The notes below the pieces were generated by a model that did not search any database, was not told where the DNA came from, and saw nothing but the letters and a program-made list of their open reading frames with translations. Positions 1 to 7,083 of a stretch of 16,995 bases of DNA are shown here, piece by piece. Position 1 is the stretch's first letter. Every line of letters begins with the position of its first letter. The position numbers and the translations under genes were made by a program. The stretch is from CAYMWF01 sp964394085 [NCBI: uncultured Gemmatimonadota bacterium] (GTDB lineage: Bacteria > GCA-2686955 > CAYMWF01), in contig CAYMWF010000101.1 of NCBI GenBank assembly GCA_964394085.1, positions 1-16,995 on the forward strand, given 5' to 3'.

Positions 1-2626
1 CCCAGCCGCCCTCGATATTGGAGTAGGTGACAACAGGATCGTTAAAATCTATTAGTATTTCCTGTGGAGAATCAGCCCATAGAATGCAGTTCGAGATAAA
101 TGGGTAGGAGTTTGCGTAACATCGGATCCCACCACCTCCCAATACAGCTGCATTACTGGTAATTGTACAGTTGTTTAGAATCGGGCTGGAGTTGCGGCAG
201 TATAATCCTCCCCCTTTTTTTTGAGCAATATTTTGAGAGAAAGAACAATTCGAGAAATGCGGATATGAATCGACGCAATATATCCCCCCGCCATTTAGTT
301 GAGCCGAATTACCGGAAATAGTGCTGGTCGAAATTTGCGGGTTTGATTCGGTGCAAAATAGCCCACCCCCATTTTGGTTAGTCGAATTATAATAAATAGC
401 GCAGTTAGCGATGTGCGGGTTTGAATTGGCGCAGAATATACCGCCACCATCCGAGTCTCCTATTGTATTTCCACTTATGATACAATCGACAATGGTCGGG
501 GATGAGTTGCTGAAATATATAGCACCGCCGTATCCATCGACAGGATTCCCATTAATAAGGGTAAATCCTTCCAACCTTGAATATGAGCCTTCATCACTGT
601 GAAAATAAAAACTTCTTCCTTCATTCTCGCAATCGATAACCGTGTGGAACGCCCCATTTTCAGATTTCACTGTAATCTTTTTTGCGTTGAAATCGATATT
701 CTTATTTCCTGAACCGGTATAGGTACCATCTGCGACCAGAACGGTCGCACCATCGAATGCAAGATCGATTGCATCCTTGATTGTGCTGCAGTCTCCTGGT
801 ACTCGTATAATACCGCCACACAAAATTTCAATCCTGACAGGTATGAGCTTCGACGGTGACCATGGATCATTGCTGAGGATAGAAACAGTGTCATCGTATA
901 TACCCACATCCAGCATGGAGATGTCGTAATTTAAAAAAACAAGGGTGCTATCTTCCGGTTGAATCGCTCCTTTCAGTGCACCGGTAAGTGATAACCAAGC
1001 TTCACTCCCGTCAATCACCTCATAAATGAGCTCATCAGCCCCGATATTACTGATTATCAAGGTGTCATTTTCTATGTATCCACCACATTCACCAGTTCGT
1101 GCGAATGATTTCGGCGATATGCTTATTATCGGATCCTCGATAATACCCGCTTCATCCGCTCCAAGGTCAAACCCGTCTCTCATCGGACGCGGATCCCCAT
1201 CCAGATCTTCGTACACACCGCAATCGATACCTGCATCGATACATGGGGATACCGGGTGGAGATGATAGTCGTCCCTTTCCGGATCGATAAACAGTGGGTC
1301 CAAATCGATATTGCCTATTCCCGGCCATCCACCCTCGACGTTGGTATAAGTGACTGTGACCTCTGTATAGAAGAAGGCGATTTCCGAAGGCGAATCTCCC
1401 CACAGGATGGAGTTTTTAATGGTTGGAGCCGGTGATTCAAAAGAATAAATCCCGCCACCGAAACGCCCGCCCGCATTCGCGGAAATCGTACAATGCTTGA
1501 TAACCGAATGTGAACGATGGCAATAAATCCCGCCGCCGTCTCCAAGGGCGATGTTTTCCGATATTTTACAGTTTTTCAAAACCGGCTGCGAATAGCGACA
1601 GTATATTCCACCTCCATCGTCGCCTGCCTTATTCATGGAAATTACACAATTTATTAAGTTCCGACGTGAATCATTGAAAAAAATTCCACCACCCCTTCGA
1701 GCAGCGGTATTAGCCTTTATGGAACAATGCGAGATTTCCGGGTACGAATAATAGAAATGAATCCCGCCGCCGTCATATACCGCCTCATTTTCCGCAATCG
1801 AGCACTTCGTGATTGTTGGGGAAGAATCGTAATAAGAGATGCCACCGCCGCGACCGTCAACATTATTTCCAGATATTTCGCAATCCGTAAGGAATGAGCT
1901 CGATTCAAGGCAAAAGATGCCTCCACCGCGGTCGCTGGAGGAATTTTCCGTTACTAAACACTTTCTGATGATTGGAGATGAATCCAGACAGAAGATGCCA
2001 CCGCCACGATAGCCGCTCGAATTCGCTCTTATCGAACATTCAATTATTTGCGGGGAGGAAGCATGGCAATAGATACCCGCGCCATTGTTAAGAGCTGTAT
2101 TCCCTTCAATCATGCAGTTCGTGATGATCGGCAGTGATCGAATACATGCGAGACCCCCTCCGCTGTTAAACGTATAATTCCCTGAAATAAAACAATTCGA
2201 GATAACCGGAGAGGCATCGACACAAACTATACCGGCACCGCTGGAAGCGGGAGTGCAATTACAAATCGTAAAACCGTCCAGCCAGGATGAATGATCTTCA
2301 TAGCTTGTAAACTGGAACCCCCTTCCGGTGTACTCGCAGTCTATTACTGTATAATCGGGTCCGTACGCTGACTTTACGGTAATAGGTTTACCGCGAAAAT
2401 CAATGTCCCTGTTACCGGCGCCGGTGAAAATACCGGGATAAACGCGAACCGTGTCACCCGCAATAGCTGCGTCGATCGCTGCCTGGATCGTTGGATATTC
2501 CGAAGGTACCCTGAGGTAATCGTCACGCCAGATATCGCTGCATGAGCCGGGAAGAACCACAGCCAGGATAATCACGACAGCCGATGTCGGTATAAAGACA
2601 GTTCCAGGTAATATTCTCTGAAACAT
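1..2626 (-). CDS. Right-handed parallel beta-helix repeat surface protein, partial (3' end off window)
   Basis: I read this frame by hand: 875 uninterrupted codons from the ATG at 2626 to the left edge, with GAAGG seven bases before the start. Residues 1-29 are a signal peptide, hydrophobic through residue 25, ending LPGSC; this is an imperfect lipobox (Pro at -3), so lipidation is possible. Residues 44-120 form a beta-helix N-cap (STIQ/PTIQAAID type). Residues 130-400 hold 11 coils of the form GGGIYC..S.P.I.NC.I, each exactly 26 residues. A DPLF..DYHL..SPCIDAG..DLGADE segment (443-491) closes the module. Residues 495-602 look like an Ig-like spacer, and a second, similar cap-plus-coils module starts near 606 and runs off the edge. 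The family is secreted and structural or glycan-binding; the substrate is unknown. The gene is visibly more AT-rich than its neighbours. Confidence 0.9.
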   Translation of the reverse strand, partial: MFQRILPGTVFIPTSAVVIILAVVLPGSCSDIWRDDYLRVPSEYPTIQAAIDAAIAGDTVRVYPGIFTGAGNRDIDFRGKPITVKSAYGPDYTVIDCEYTGRGFQFTSYEDHSSWLDGFTICNCTPASSGAGIVCVDASPVISNCFISGNYTFNSGGGLACIRSLPIITNCMIEGNTALNNGAGIYCHASSPQIIECSIRANSSGYRGGGIFCLDSSPIIRKCLVTENSSSDRGGGIFCLESSSFLTDCEISGNNVDGRGGGISYYDSSPTITKCSIAENEAVYDGGGIHFYYSYPEISHCSIKANTAARRGGGIFFNDSRRNLINCVISMNKAGDDGGGIYCRYSQPVLKNCKISENIALGDGGGIYCHRSHSVIKHCTISANAGGRFGGGIYSFESPAPTIKNSILWGDSPSEIAFFYTEVTVTYTNVEGGWPGIGNIDLDPLFIDPERDDYHLHPVSPCIDAGIDCGVYEDLDGDPRPMRDGFDLGADEAGIIEDPIISISPKSFARTGECGGYIENDTLIISNIGADELIYEVIDGSEAWLSLTGALKGAIQPEDSTLVFLNYDISMLDVGIYDDTVSILSNDPWSPSKLIPVRIEILCGGIIRVPGDCSTIKDAIDLAFDGATVLVADGTYTGSGNKNIDFNAKKITVKSENGAFHTVIDCENEGRSFYFHSDEGSYSRLEGFTLINGNPVDGYGGAIYFSNSSPTIVDCIISGNTIGDSDGGGIFCANSNPHIANCAIYYNSTNQNGGGLFCTESNPQISTSTISGNSAQLNGGGIYCVDSYPHFSNCSFSQNIAQKKGGGLYCRNSSPILNNCTITSNAAVLGGGGIRCYANSYPFISNCILWADSPQEILIDFNDPVVTYSNIEGGW

Positions 2627-2672
2627 ATTTGCGCCTTCGAGTGAAGTTAATGATAACAAATTGCGTATAAAT

Positions 2673-2701
2673 ATTGTAAAGGCTTTTGGGGTATCATGCA
2701 A
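2673..2701 (-). promoter_or_regulatory. Sigma70-type promoter of the beta-helix gene
   Basis: Read on the minus strand: -35 TTGCAT (2701-2696), a 17-base spacer, and -10 TACAAT (2678-2673). Transcription would start near 2666, giving a leader of about 40 bases before the ATG at 2626. The gene therefore appears to have its own promoter although it lies downstream of a minus-strand operon. Called from the motif alone. Confidence 0.6.
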
Positions 2702-2831
2702 CCGGTTTTCAGCCGGAGGTAGCCTGGGCGGCTGTACCCAGCGAAACTAGATGGACTACGGTGAACCGCCTCCAGGAGAGTGACGACAATGCGTGCGGAA
2801 AGTGTCGTCACCATGCCACTGTGGTATCCGT
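2702..2831. other. Gene-free spacer rich in inverted repeats; possible structured RNA or terminator
   Basis: On the plus strand GGAGG (2715-2719) can pair with CCTCC (2769-2773), enclosing CTGGG/CCCAG (2724-2728 with 2737-2741), TAG/CTA (2748-2750 with 2756-2758) and CGG-TGAA-CCG (2759-2768). Next to this is a perfect 9-bp inverted repeat GTGACGACA/TGTCGTCAC (2780-2788 with 2803-2811). There is no T-tract on either strand, so a classical intrinsic terminator is not shown. It lies between the stop of the upstream minus gene and the promoter of the beta-helix gene. I do not recognise an RNA family. Confidence 0.4.
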
Positions 2832-3905
2832 TCAGCAATCACGACGCAGCCGTTTATGAACCGAAGCGAGCTGCTTTTTCGCTTCCCGGTCGTCCGATGC
2901 GGGGAGTTGCACCAGGTGGGAGCGGCACCCGTCGCGGCAGTCGCTGGAGCCGAAACCGGGATCGGGTTCGGAAGCGCCGGGGAGGTCTGCGGCCGCGGCG
3001 TGAAGGAGATGCTCGTCCACTCCCGGCCAGAAGGGGAGAGGGAAGCGGAAAGCGGCTACGAGGGGGGCGTTCGGATAGGAGAGGAGCCTGTCAATGTGCC
3101 AGCGAGGCTTCACCCCGGTCGTCCGGATATGCCTGGAGACCCTGCCCTCGAGGGAGTTGCCTCCGCTGCCGGAGTAAACATAGTAGCCGGGAGGAAGGGG
3201 ACGGCGTCCGGCGCGGTTCCGCCCCGCGGGGATTTCCGGCAGGGGACTGTCGAGCCTGACCAGGAGCTGGTAGCAGCCGGGAGCGGTGAGGATGCCGGTC
3301 AGTTCCCGGATGACTTCAGGTCCTATGGCCGGCATGCGTTCTTCGAGGGAGTGACCGGCGCCGGGTTCGAGCCTTCTTCTTGCATGGTTGCCGGCGGCGG
3401 CGGCCAGCCCGGCGCTCCTGTCTGGTATTACTATCTCGTCGCGGTCGCCGTGCACGATGAAAAGGGGTTTTCCCAGGGTTCCGGCGGCTTCGAGAGCGCC
3501 CCCGTCGTCGGACGGCGCCAGTGCGAAAACGGCCCCGACGGCAGGAATTCTCTCGCCGGCGGCAATGGCCAGAGCGCCGCCCATGCTCGAGCCGACCAGG
3601 GCCAGCTTCGAAGCTCTGCTTCTTTCCAGTGCGGTTTCGATGGCGGCGTCGAGGTCGACTGAGCGCCTTTCGTAAGAGATCGGGTAGAACTCGCCGTCCG
3701 ATTCGCCGCACCCTCCGAAATCGAAGGTGAAGGCATGGCAGCCGGATGCAGCGGCCAGCCCGGCCATGAACGCGGCTTTACCGGACCGGTTGGAGAGCAT
3801 CCCGTGGGCAAAAAGCAGAAGAGGAGCGCCCCTCCGGCCTCGATACAGGTCGCCGATCAGCTGGTCTCCGGTGCCGGACCTGAAACGGAAGTTTTCAACT
3901 TTCAT
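2832..3905 (-). CDS. Alpha/beta hydrolase fused to C-terminal DUF123 (GIY-YIG-like) domain
   Basis: The product has 357 residues. The start is the ATG at 3905, preceded by AGAGGA six bases upstream; a longer reading to 4127 only re-reads the Mut7-C gene in another frame. Residues 1-205 are an alpha/beta hydrolase: AHG oxyanion region at 33-35, nucleophile elbow GSSMG with Ser107, probable acid Asp156 in HGDRD, and His185 in GAGH. Residues 209-340 match DUF123: GYYVYSGSGG (240-249), the RH..K..WHID region (258-272) and a GFGSSDC..C.SHL tail (317-331). DUF123 is known alone or next to endonuclease III-type glycosylases; its biochemical role is unsettled. It overlaps the Mut7-C gene by 11 bases, so the two are probably co-translated. 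Which reaction the hydrolase half performs cannot be told. Fusion in this order is unusual to my knowledge. Confidence 0.85.
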   Translation of the reverse strand: MKVENFRFRSGTGDQLIGDLYRGRRGAPLLLFAHGMLSNRSGKAAFMAGLAAASGCHAFTFDFGGCGESDGEFYPISYERRSVDLDAAIETALERSRASKLALVGSSMGGALAIAAGERIPAVGAVFALAPSDDGGALEAAGTLGKPLFIVHGDRDEIVIPDRSAGLAAAAGNHARRRLEPGAGHSLEERMPAIGPEVIRELTGILTAPGCYQLLVRLDSPLPEIPAGRNRAGRRPLPPGYYVYSGSGGNSLEGRVSRHIRTTGVKPRWHIDRLLSYPNAPLVAAFRFPLPFWPGVDEHLLHAAAADLPGASEPDPGFGSSDCRDGCRSHLVQLPASDDREAKKQLASVHKRLRRDC

Positions 3906-4653
3906 ACCCGATCCTCTTGAGGAAGGCTTCCAGCTTGCCGTAATGGGACCCCTTCCAGTAGACCTTCCCGCAGCCGGCGCACCCGCTGAAGTCGAAGAAG
4001 TATTTTTTCGTAAGCGGTTCCAGGAGGGAAAGAACCTCTTCCTTCGAGACCGGGGCCAGGGGCGAATTGCAGGCCATGCACCGGGTGAACGGCCTGATCG
4101 ATCCTGCAAGATCGAACCGGCGCACAACCTCGACGCACTGTTCTTCCGGATCGTCCGAGCGGATAAAGAGCCCCCGGTCCACGACCCGCCTCATGAGGAG
4201 CTTCCGGTTCCGGCTCAGGAGCACCCGCCTACCCTTCTCCACCGCTTCGAGGAGAGCATCCGCGGAAGCGGTTTTCGAGAATTCCGTGTCGAAACCGAGA
4301 AGCCTCAGCTTCCTTGCCAGACCGCCGAGGTGCACATCGGCGACGAACCTGAGATCGCGGAGCGGTCGACCGGCGAGCCTCGTCACCCCGGAGATGTCAA
4401 GCGATTCGAATACCGGGTAAACGGCGATGTCGTCCCCGTCGCTGACCAGCCGGTCGAAGCCCGCCGGTTCGCCGTTGACCAGGATCATGTCCACTTCGGT
4501 ATGAGGCACGCCGCACGATTCTATACAGTCTTTCAGCGACGTGTTGTGCCGGTATATCCGCGTGAAACGCTTCTTCCTGCGGGATTTTCGCAGAAAATCG
4601 TTCAGCTCCTCGTAAAAGCGGATCGAAATCGTGATGGTGTTCCTGTCCGTCAT
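3895..4653 (-). CDS. Mut7-C RNase-fold protein with N-terminal ubiquitin-like domain
   Basis: This protein has 252 residues. Residues 1-85 resemble the Mut7-C ubiquitin/ThiS-like domain (LVNGEPAGFDRLVSDGDDI). Residues 100-180 are the Mut7-C PIN-type nuclease fold, with FVADVHLGGLARKLRLLGFDT and first acid Asp106. Residues 192-228 hold a zinc ribbon: Cys192, Cys195, Cys225 and Cys228. The segment usually seen as TRD is SRN here (147-149), so one expected acidic residue appears missing. An in-frame stop lies just upstream of the ATG at 4653, which fixes the start, although no clear ribosome site is seen. It is third in the minus-strand run, 51 bases after the radical SAM gene, and overlaps the next gene by 11 bases. 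RNase activity is inferred from fold only and the altered motif makes it uncertain. Confidence 0.88.
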   Translation of the reverse strand: MTDRNTITISIRFYEELNDFLRKSRRKKRFTRIYRHNTSLKDCIESCGVPHTEVDMILVNGEPAGFDRLVSDGDDIAVYPVFESLDISGVTRLAGRPLRDLRFVADVHLGGLARKLRLLGFDTEFSKTASADALLEAVEKGRRVLLSRNRKLLMRRVVDRGLFIRSDDPEEQCVEVVRRFDLAGSIRPFTRCMACNSPLAPVSKEEVLSLLEPLTKKYFFDFSGCAGCGKVYWKGSHYGKLEAFLKRIGYES

Positions 4654-4704
4654 GGGTGATCAGCCGCCGGAACCGGTGGGTCGTATGCCGAATAAAGGGA
4701 GGGC

Positions 4705-5613
4705 CTACAGGAGGCGGGTGAGCCCCGCGGCGGCCGCGTCCTCTCTCGCGGCCAGCACTTCCTCCACCAGAAGCCGCCTGTCTATCTTTTTGAACCGGCC
4801 GCCGCCGACGCGGTGGGACGGATGATACTGGAACATCACGTTCACCGCTGTTTCCGTTGAAACGTTTTCAGCAATCCAGCGGCATATCGAACGGGTTTCT
4901 TCAGCCAGCCCCGGCATCACCAGGTGCCGCACGAGAAGCCCCCGCTCGGCGACGCCCCGGCTGTCGAGAACCAGGTTCCCGACCTGTTCGTGCATGAGAG
5001 CCATGTTCCTCCGGATTACGTCGGGATAATCGGGAGCATCCAGGTAGAGAGCGGCCGAGTCCGGTTTCCAGAATTTGAAGTCGGGCATGTAGATATCCAC
5101 GAGGCCGTCGAACAGGGCGAGGGTCTCGGGGGAGTCGTATCCGCCCGTGTTGTAGACGAGCGGGATTTCGAGACCTCCGTCAATCGCCGTTGCGAGCGCT
5201 TCCAGGATCGCACCCGCGGCATGGGTCGGCGTGACGAAGTTGATGTTGTGGCACCCGATTCTCTGCAGGTCCAGCATCAGCCCCGCGAGTTCATCGGTTC
5301 CCGCTGCGGTTCCGGCTTCTTCTCCGGAGCTTATCCCGTGGTTCTGGCAGAAAACGCATCCGATTCCGCATCCCGCGAAAAAAATCGTGCCCGACCCGGA
5401 AGCGCCGCGAAGGCAGGCTTCCTCACCGTGGTGAGGCCCTGCGCTCGAAACCGAAGCCCTTGCCCCGGATAGACAGTTTCCCCTTTCAGCCGCCGTCCTG
5501 TCGATGCCGCAACGGCGTTCGCAGAAGATGCAGTTCGAAACGATCCTCCTGCTCTCCTCGATTTTACCGGCCAGATCGCCCCGCCGGAAGGTTTCGATGT
5601 AGACCGGTTTCAT
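4705..5613 (-). CDS. Radical SAM protein, PflX-like (COG1313)
   Basis: The product is 302 residues long. The radical SAM cluster motif CGIGCVFC has Cys82, Cys86 and Cys89, which would bind a [4Fe-4S] cluster and S-adenosylmethionine. An extra N-terminal cysteine set (Cys28, Cys31, Cys35, Cys47) precedes it, as in PflX-type proteins related to pyruvate formate-lyase activase. FVTPTHAAGAIL (145-156) and PLVYNTGGY (180-188) fit the same family. The ATG at 5613 has GGAG seven bases upstream; it begins four bases after the preceding gene stops, so the two are coupled. No glycyl radical enzyme is in the window, so the substrate is unknown. Members of this family are often next to genes of unrelated function, and I assign no reaction. 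Confidence 0.88.
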   Translation of the reverse strand: MKPVYIETFRRGDLAGKIEESRRIVSNCIFCERRCGIDRTAAERGNCLSGARASVSSAGPHHGEEACLRGASGSGTIFFAGCGIGCVFCQNHGISSGEEAGTAAGTDELAGLMLDLQRIGCHNINFVTPTHAAGAILEALATAIDGGLEIPLVYNTGGYDSPETLALFDGLVDIYMPDFKFWKPDSAALYLDAPDYPDVIRRNMALMHEQVGNLVLDSRGVAERGLLVRHLVMPGLAEETRSICRWIAENVSTETAVNVMFQYHPSHRVGGGRFKKIDRRLLVEEVLAAREDAAAAGLTRLL

Positions 5614-5617
5614 CCAT

Positions 5618-6244
5618 CTACTCCGGACTGGTGCCGCGGATTTTCCATGAGCCGGGTTTCCCGAGTTCTTTGAATCCGTTTCCGCCGAGGATAATCCTGG
5701 CTAAAACCACCATTAAAATGATTTCCCAGCCCACAGCGAGAAAGTTCACGGGTATAAAGAAACAACCGAAAAGCCCCGTGCAGTCCGGACTGCTTTTCGT
5801 GAAGAAAAAAATCTTCACCGGTGAAATGAGCGTGTGGTGAATAAAGGGAAACAGCAGGGGCACCCCCATTCCGTTCGAAACCGTGATATCGCGCTGAAAA
5901 AAATCGAGAACGAGGTGACCCATGTAACAGGATGATAAGAAAATCCAGCGGTTGAGCGCTTCACGGACCCCGGCGCCGTTCCGGGTGGCGATCAAAGCCA
6001 GGGCCGTGGCGAAAACCACGGCTGCGGCGAGGGTGTGGGTGACGCCCCTGTGGAATACATCGGGATCGCCCTTGAGCATGCCCGCAACCAGATCGATGTC
6101 CGCTATAGTGGCGGCGAATACATATGGCCAGATCGTTCCGGTTTCGGTATCCAGCTTCAGTGTCCGCTGCAGGATATTGCCCGGCCGGACCGATACCCGG
6201 TAGAGGATGAGTCCGAACATTGTGTGGGTAAGAGGCGTGGGCAT
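5618..6244 (-). CDS. DUF457/YdjM-type membrane metal-dependent hydrolase
   Basis: The 208-residue product is a polytopic membrane protein. It starts MPTPLTHTMFG, typical of this family, with His7, then IADIDL (Asp49, Asp51), HRGVTH (65-70, with His65 and His70), and GHLVLDFF (His110, Asp114). These are the spaced His/Asp residues used to call the family a metal-dependent hydrolase. Hydrophobic stretches lie at about 71-87, 100-116 and 160-190. The start ATG at 6244 has AAGAAAGG about nine bases upstream. It is the first gene of the four-gene minus-strand run and is driven by the divergent promoter at 6281-6309. The substrate is unknown; homologues are linked to membrane or stress functions only loosely. 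Confidence 0.85.
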   Translation of the reverse strand: MPTPLTHTMFGLILYRVSVRPGNILQRTLKLDTETGTIWPYVFAATIADIDLVAGMLKGDPDVFHRGVTHTLAAAVVFATALALIATRNGAGVREALNRWIFLSSCYMGHLVLDFFQRDITVSNGMGVPLLFPFIHHTLISPVKIFFFTKSSPDCTGLFGCFFIPVNFLAVGWEIILMVVLARIILGGNGFKELGKPGSWKIRGTSPE

Positions 6245-6272
6245 TCCAGCGAACCTTTCTTCGTGAAATGAC

Positions 6273-6301
6273 TTGCGGGGATATTAACAGGGCTATATAT
6301 T
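6273..6301 (+). promoter_or_regulatory. Promoter for the GT2-carbamoyltransferase-radical SAM operon
   Basis: The -35 TTGCGG (6273-6278), a 17-base spacer and the -10 TATATT (6296-6301) place the transcript start near 6308. This lies downstream of the earliest in-frame ATG at 6268, which supports using the ATG at 6331 as the real start of the glycosyltransferase. Confidence 0.55.
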
Positions 6302-6309
6302 CGCTGCAA
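6281..6309 (-). promoter_or_regulatory. Promoter for the DUF457-led minus-strand operon
   Basis: Read on the minus strand: -35 TTGCAG (6309-6304), a 17-base spacer and -10 TAATAT (6286-6281). The predicted start near 6274 leaves a leader of about 30 bases before the ATG at 6244. It shares its DNA with the plus-strand promoter at 6273-6301. Confidence 0.55.
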
Positions 6310-6330
6310 GTAAAAGCCGCCGGGGGGTTC

Positions 6331-7083
6331 ATGGCAGAAGAGCTTACGAAAATATCGCTGGTTGTCCCGGCGTTCAACGAAGGGCAGGTGATTTCCTCCA
6401 CCCTGGAGACCGTAATCCGGGAGCGGGAAAGGCTCGGTCTGACCGAACTGGTGGTGGTCGACGACGGCAGCACCGACAGGACCCCTGAACTGGTGAAACG
6501 AGCCTCCGAGGCGAATCCCTGGATCAGGTTGCTGAGCCTGGACCGGAACACGGGCAAAGGGGCGGCGGTCAAATACGGCATGTCGTCGTCGGTCGGAGAT
6601 TTTCTCTTCTTTACCGATGCCGATCTCTGCTACGGACTCGATTTTCTGCCAATGTTCATCTCGCGCCTGAGGGAAGGCGCGGACATCGTGATAGGCAGCC
6701 GGGTTCATCCCCGATCGGAGTTCCTTCTCCACCCCATGCATTTCGCCTATATGTTCCAGCGCCACCTGATAGGTCGTGCATACATCCGCATCGTCAATCA
6801 TTACCTGAAACTCAAGCTCGAGGACACCCAGTGCGGCGCCAAGGGGTTTCGCAGGGACGCCGCCGCCAGGATCTTCCCGGTCCTCAAAACCGAGGACTTC
6901 GCTTTCGATGCCGAGGTGCTCTTCATCGGTTCCCGGCTGTCGATGCGCGTAGAAGAACTGCCGGTGACATACCGGTATAAAGGCACCCCCACCTCCATAA
7001 GATTATTCAAGGACAGCTTCCGGATGCTTTCCGCCCTCCGGGAAATCAAGAAGCGCAGCCGAAGGTTTCAGGATTATAAATGA
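6331..7083 (+). CDS. GT2 family glycosyltransferase (polyprenyl-phosphate sugar transferase-like)
   Basis: The protein has 250 residues from the ATG at 6331. This start fits the family (MAEELTKISLVVPAFNE) and the promoter position, and has a G-run close upstream; an in-frame ATG at 6268 would add 21 unrelated residues and lies upstream of the predicted transcript start. It has the GT-A fold hallmarks: VVPAFNE (11-17), VVVDDGSTD (41-49), TDAD (95-98, the metal-binding DXD equivalent), IGSR (121-124) and DTQCGAKGF (165-173). It most resembles dolichyl- or polyprenyl-phosphate mannose/glucose synthases, which transfer a sugar from a nucleotide donor to a lipid carrier at the membrane. No transmembrane tail is seen. 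Its stop overlaps the next start (ATGA), so the carbamoyltransferase is coupled to it. Confidence 0.9.
   Translation: MAEELTKISLVVPAFNEGQVISSTLETVIRERERLGLTELVVVDDGSTDRTPELVKRASEANPWIRLLSLDRNTGKGAAVKYGMSSSVGDFLFFTDADLCYGLDFLPMFISRLREGADIVIGSRVHPRSEFLLHPMHFAYMFQRHLIGRAYIRIVNHYLKLKLEDTQCGAKGFRRDAAARIFPVLKTEDFAFDAEVLFIGSRLSMRVEELPVTYRYKGTPTSIRLFKDSFRMLSALREIKKRSRRFQDYK

Noticed and set aside
2722-2747. CCCAG-CGAAAC resembling the 3' part of a hammerhead ribozyme
   Set aside because: The required CUGANGA core before the stem is absent.
2679-2760. Possible cyclic-di-GMP riboswitch (GGTAGCC..TACCC resembles the 3' half)
   Set aside because: The GGGCAAACC and GACGCAAAGCC half of the aptamer is missing and the minus promoter occupies that position.
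2811-2830. GCCACTGTGG resembling a cobalamin riboswitch core
   Set aside because: None of the other conserved blocks are present at the right distance, unlike the element at 16541-16661.
2793-3662. 289-codon open frame on the plus strand
   Set aside because: It is antisense to the hydrolase-DUF123 gene, shows low-complexity Gly/Arg/Glu composition and no domain, while the minus frame has clear catalytic motifs.
3906-4127. N-terminal extension of the hydrolase to 4127
   Set aside because: The added 74 residues are the Mut7-C gene read out of frame, and a good ribosome site precedes the ATG at 3905.
3727-4659. 310-codon open frame on the plus strand
   Set aside because: It is the antisense of the Mut7-C gene and the start of the hydrolase; the minus frames carry the zinc ribbon, ubiquitin-like domain and ribosome site.
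6157-6801. 214-codon open frame on the minus strand
   Set aside because: It is antisense to the GT2 gene and lacks recognisable content; the plus frame has all GT-A motifs.
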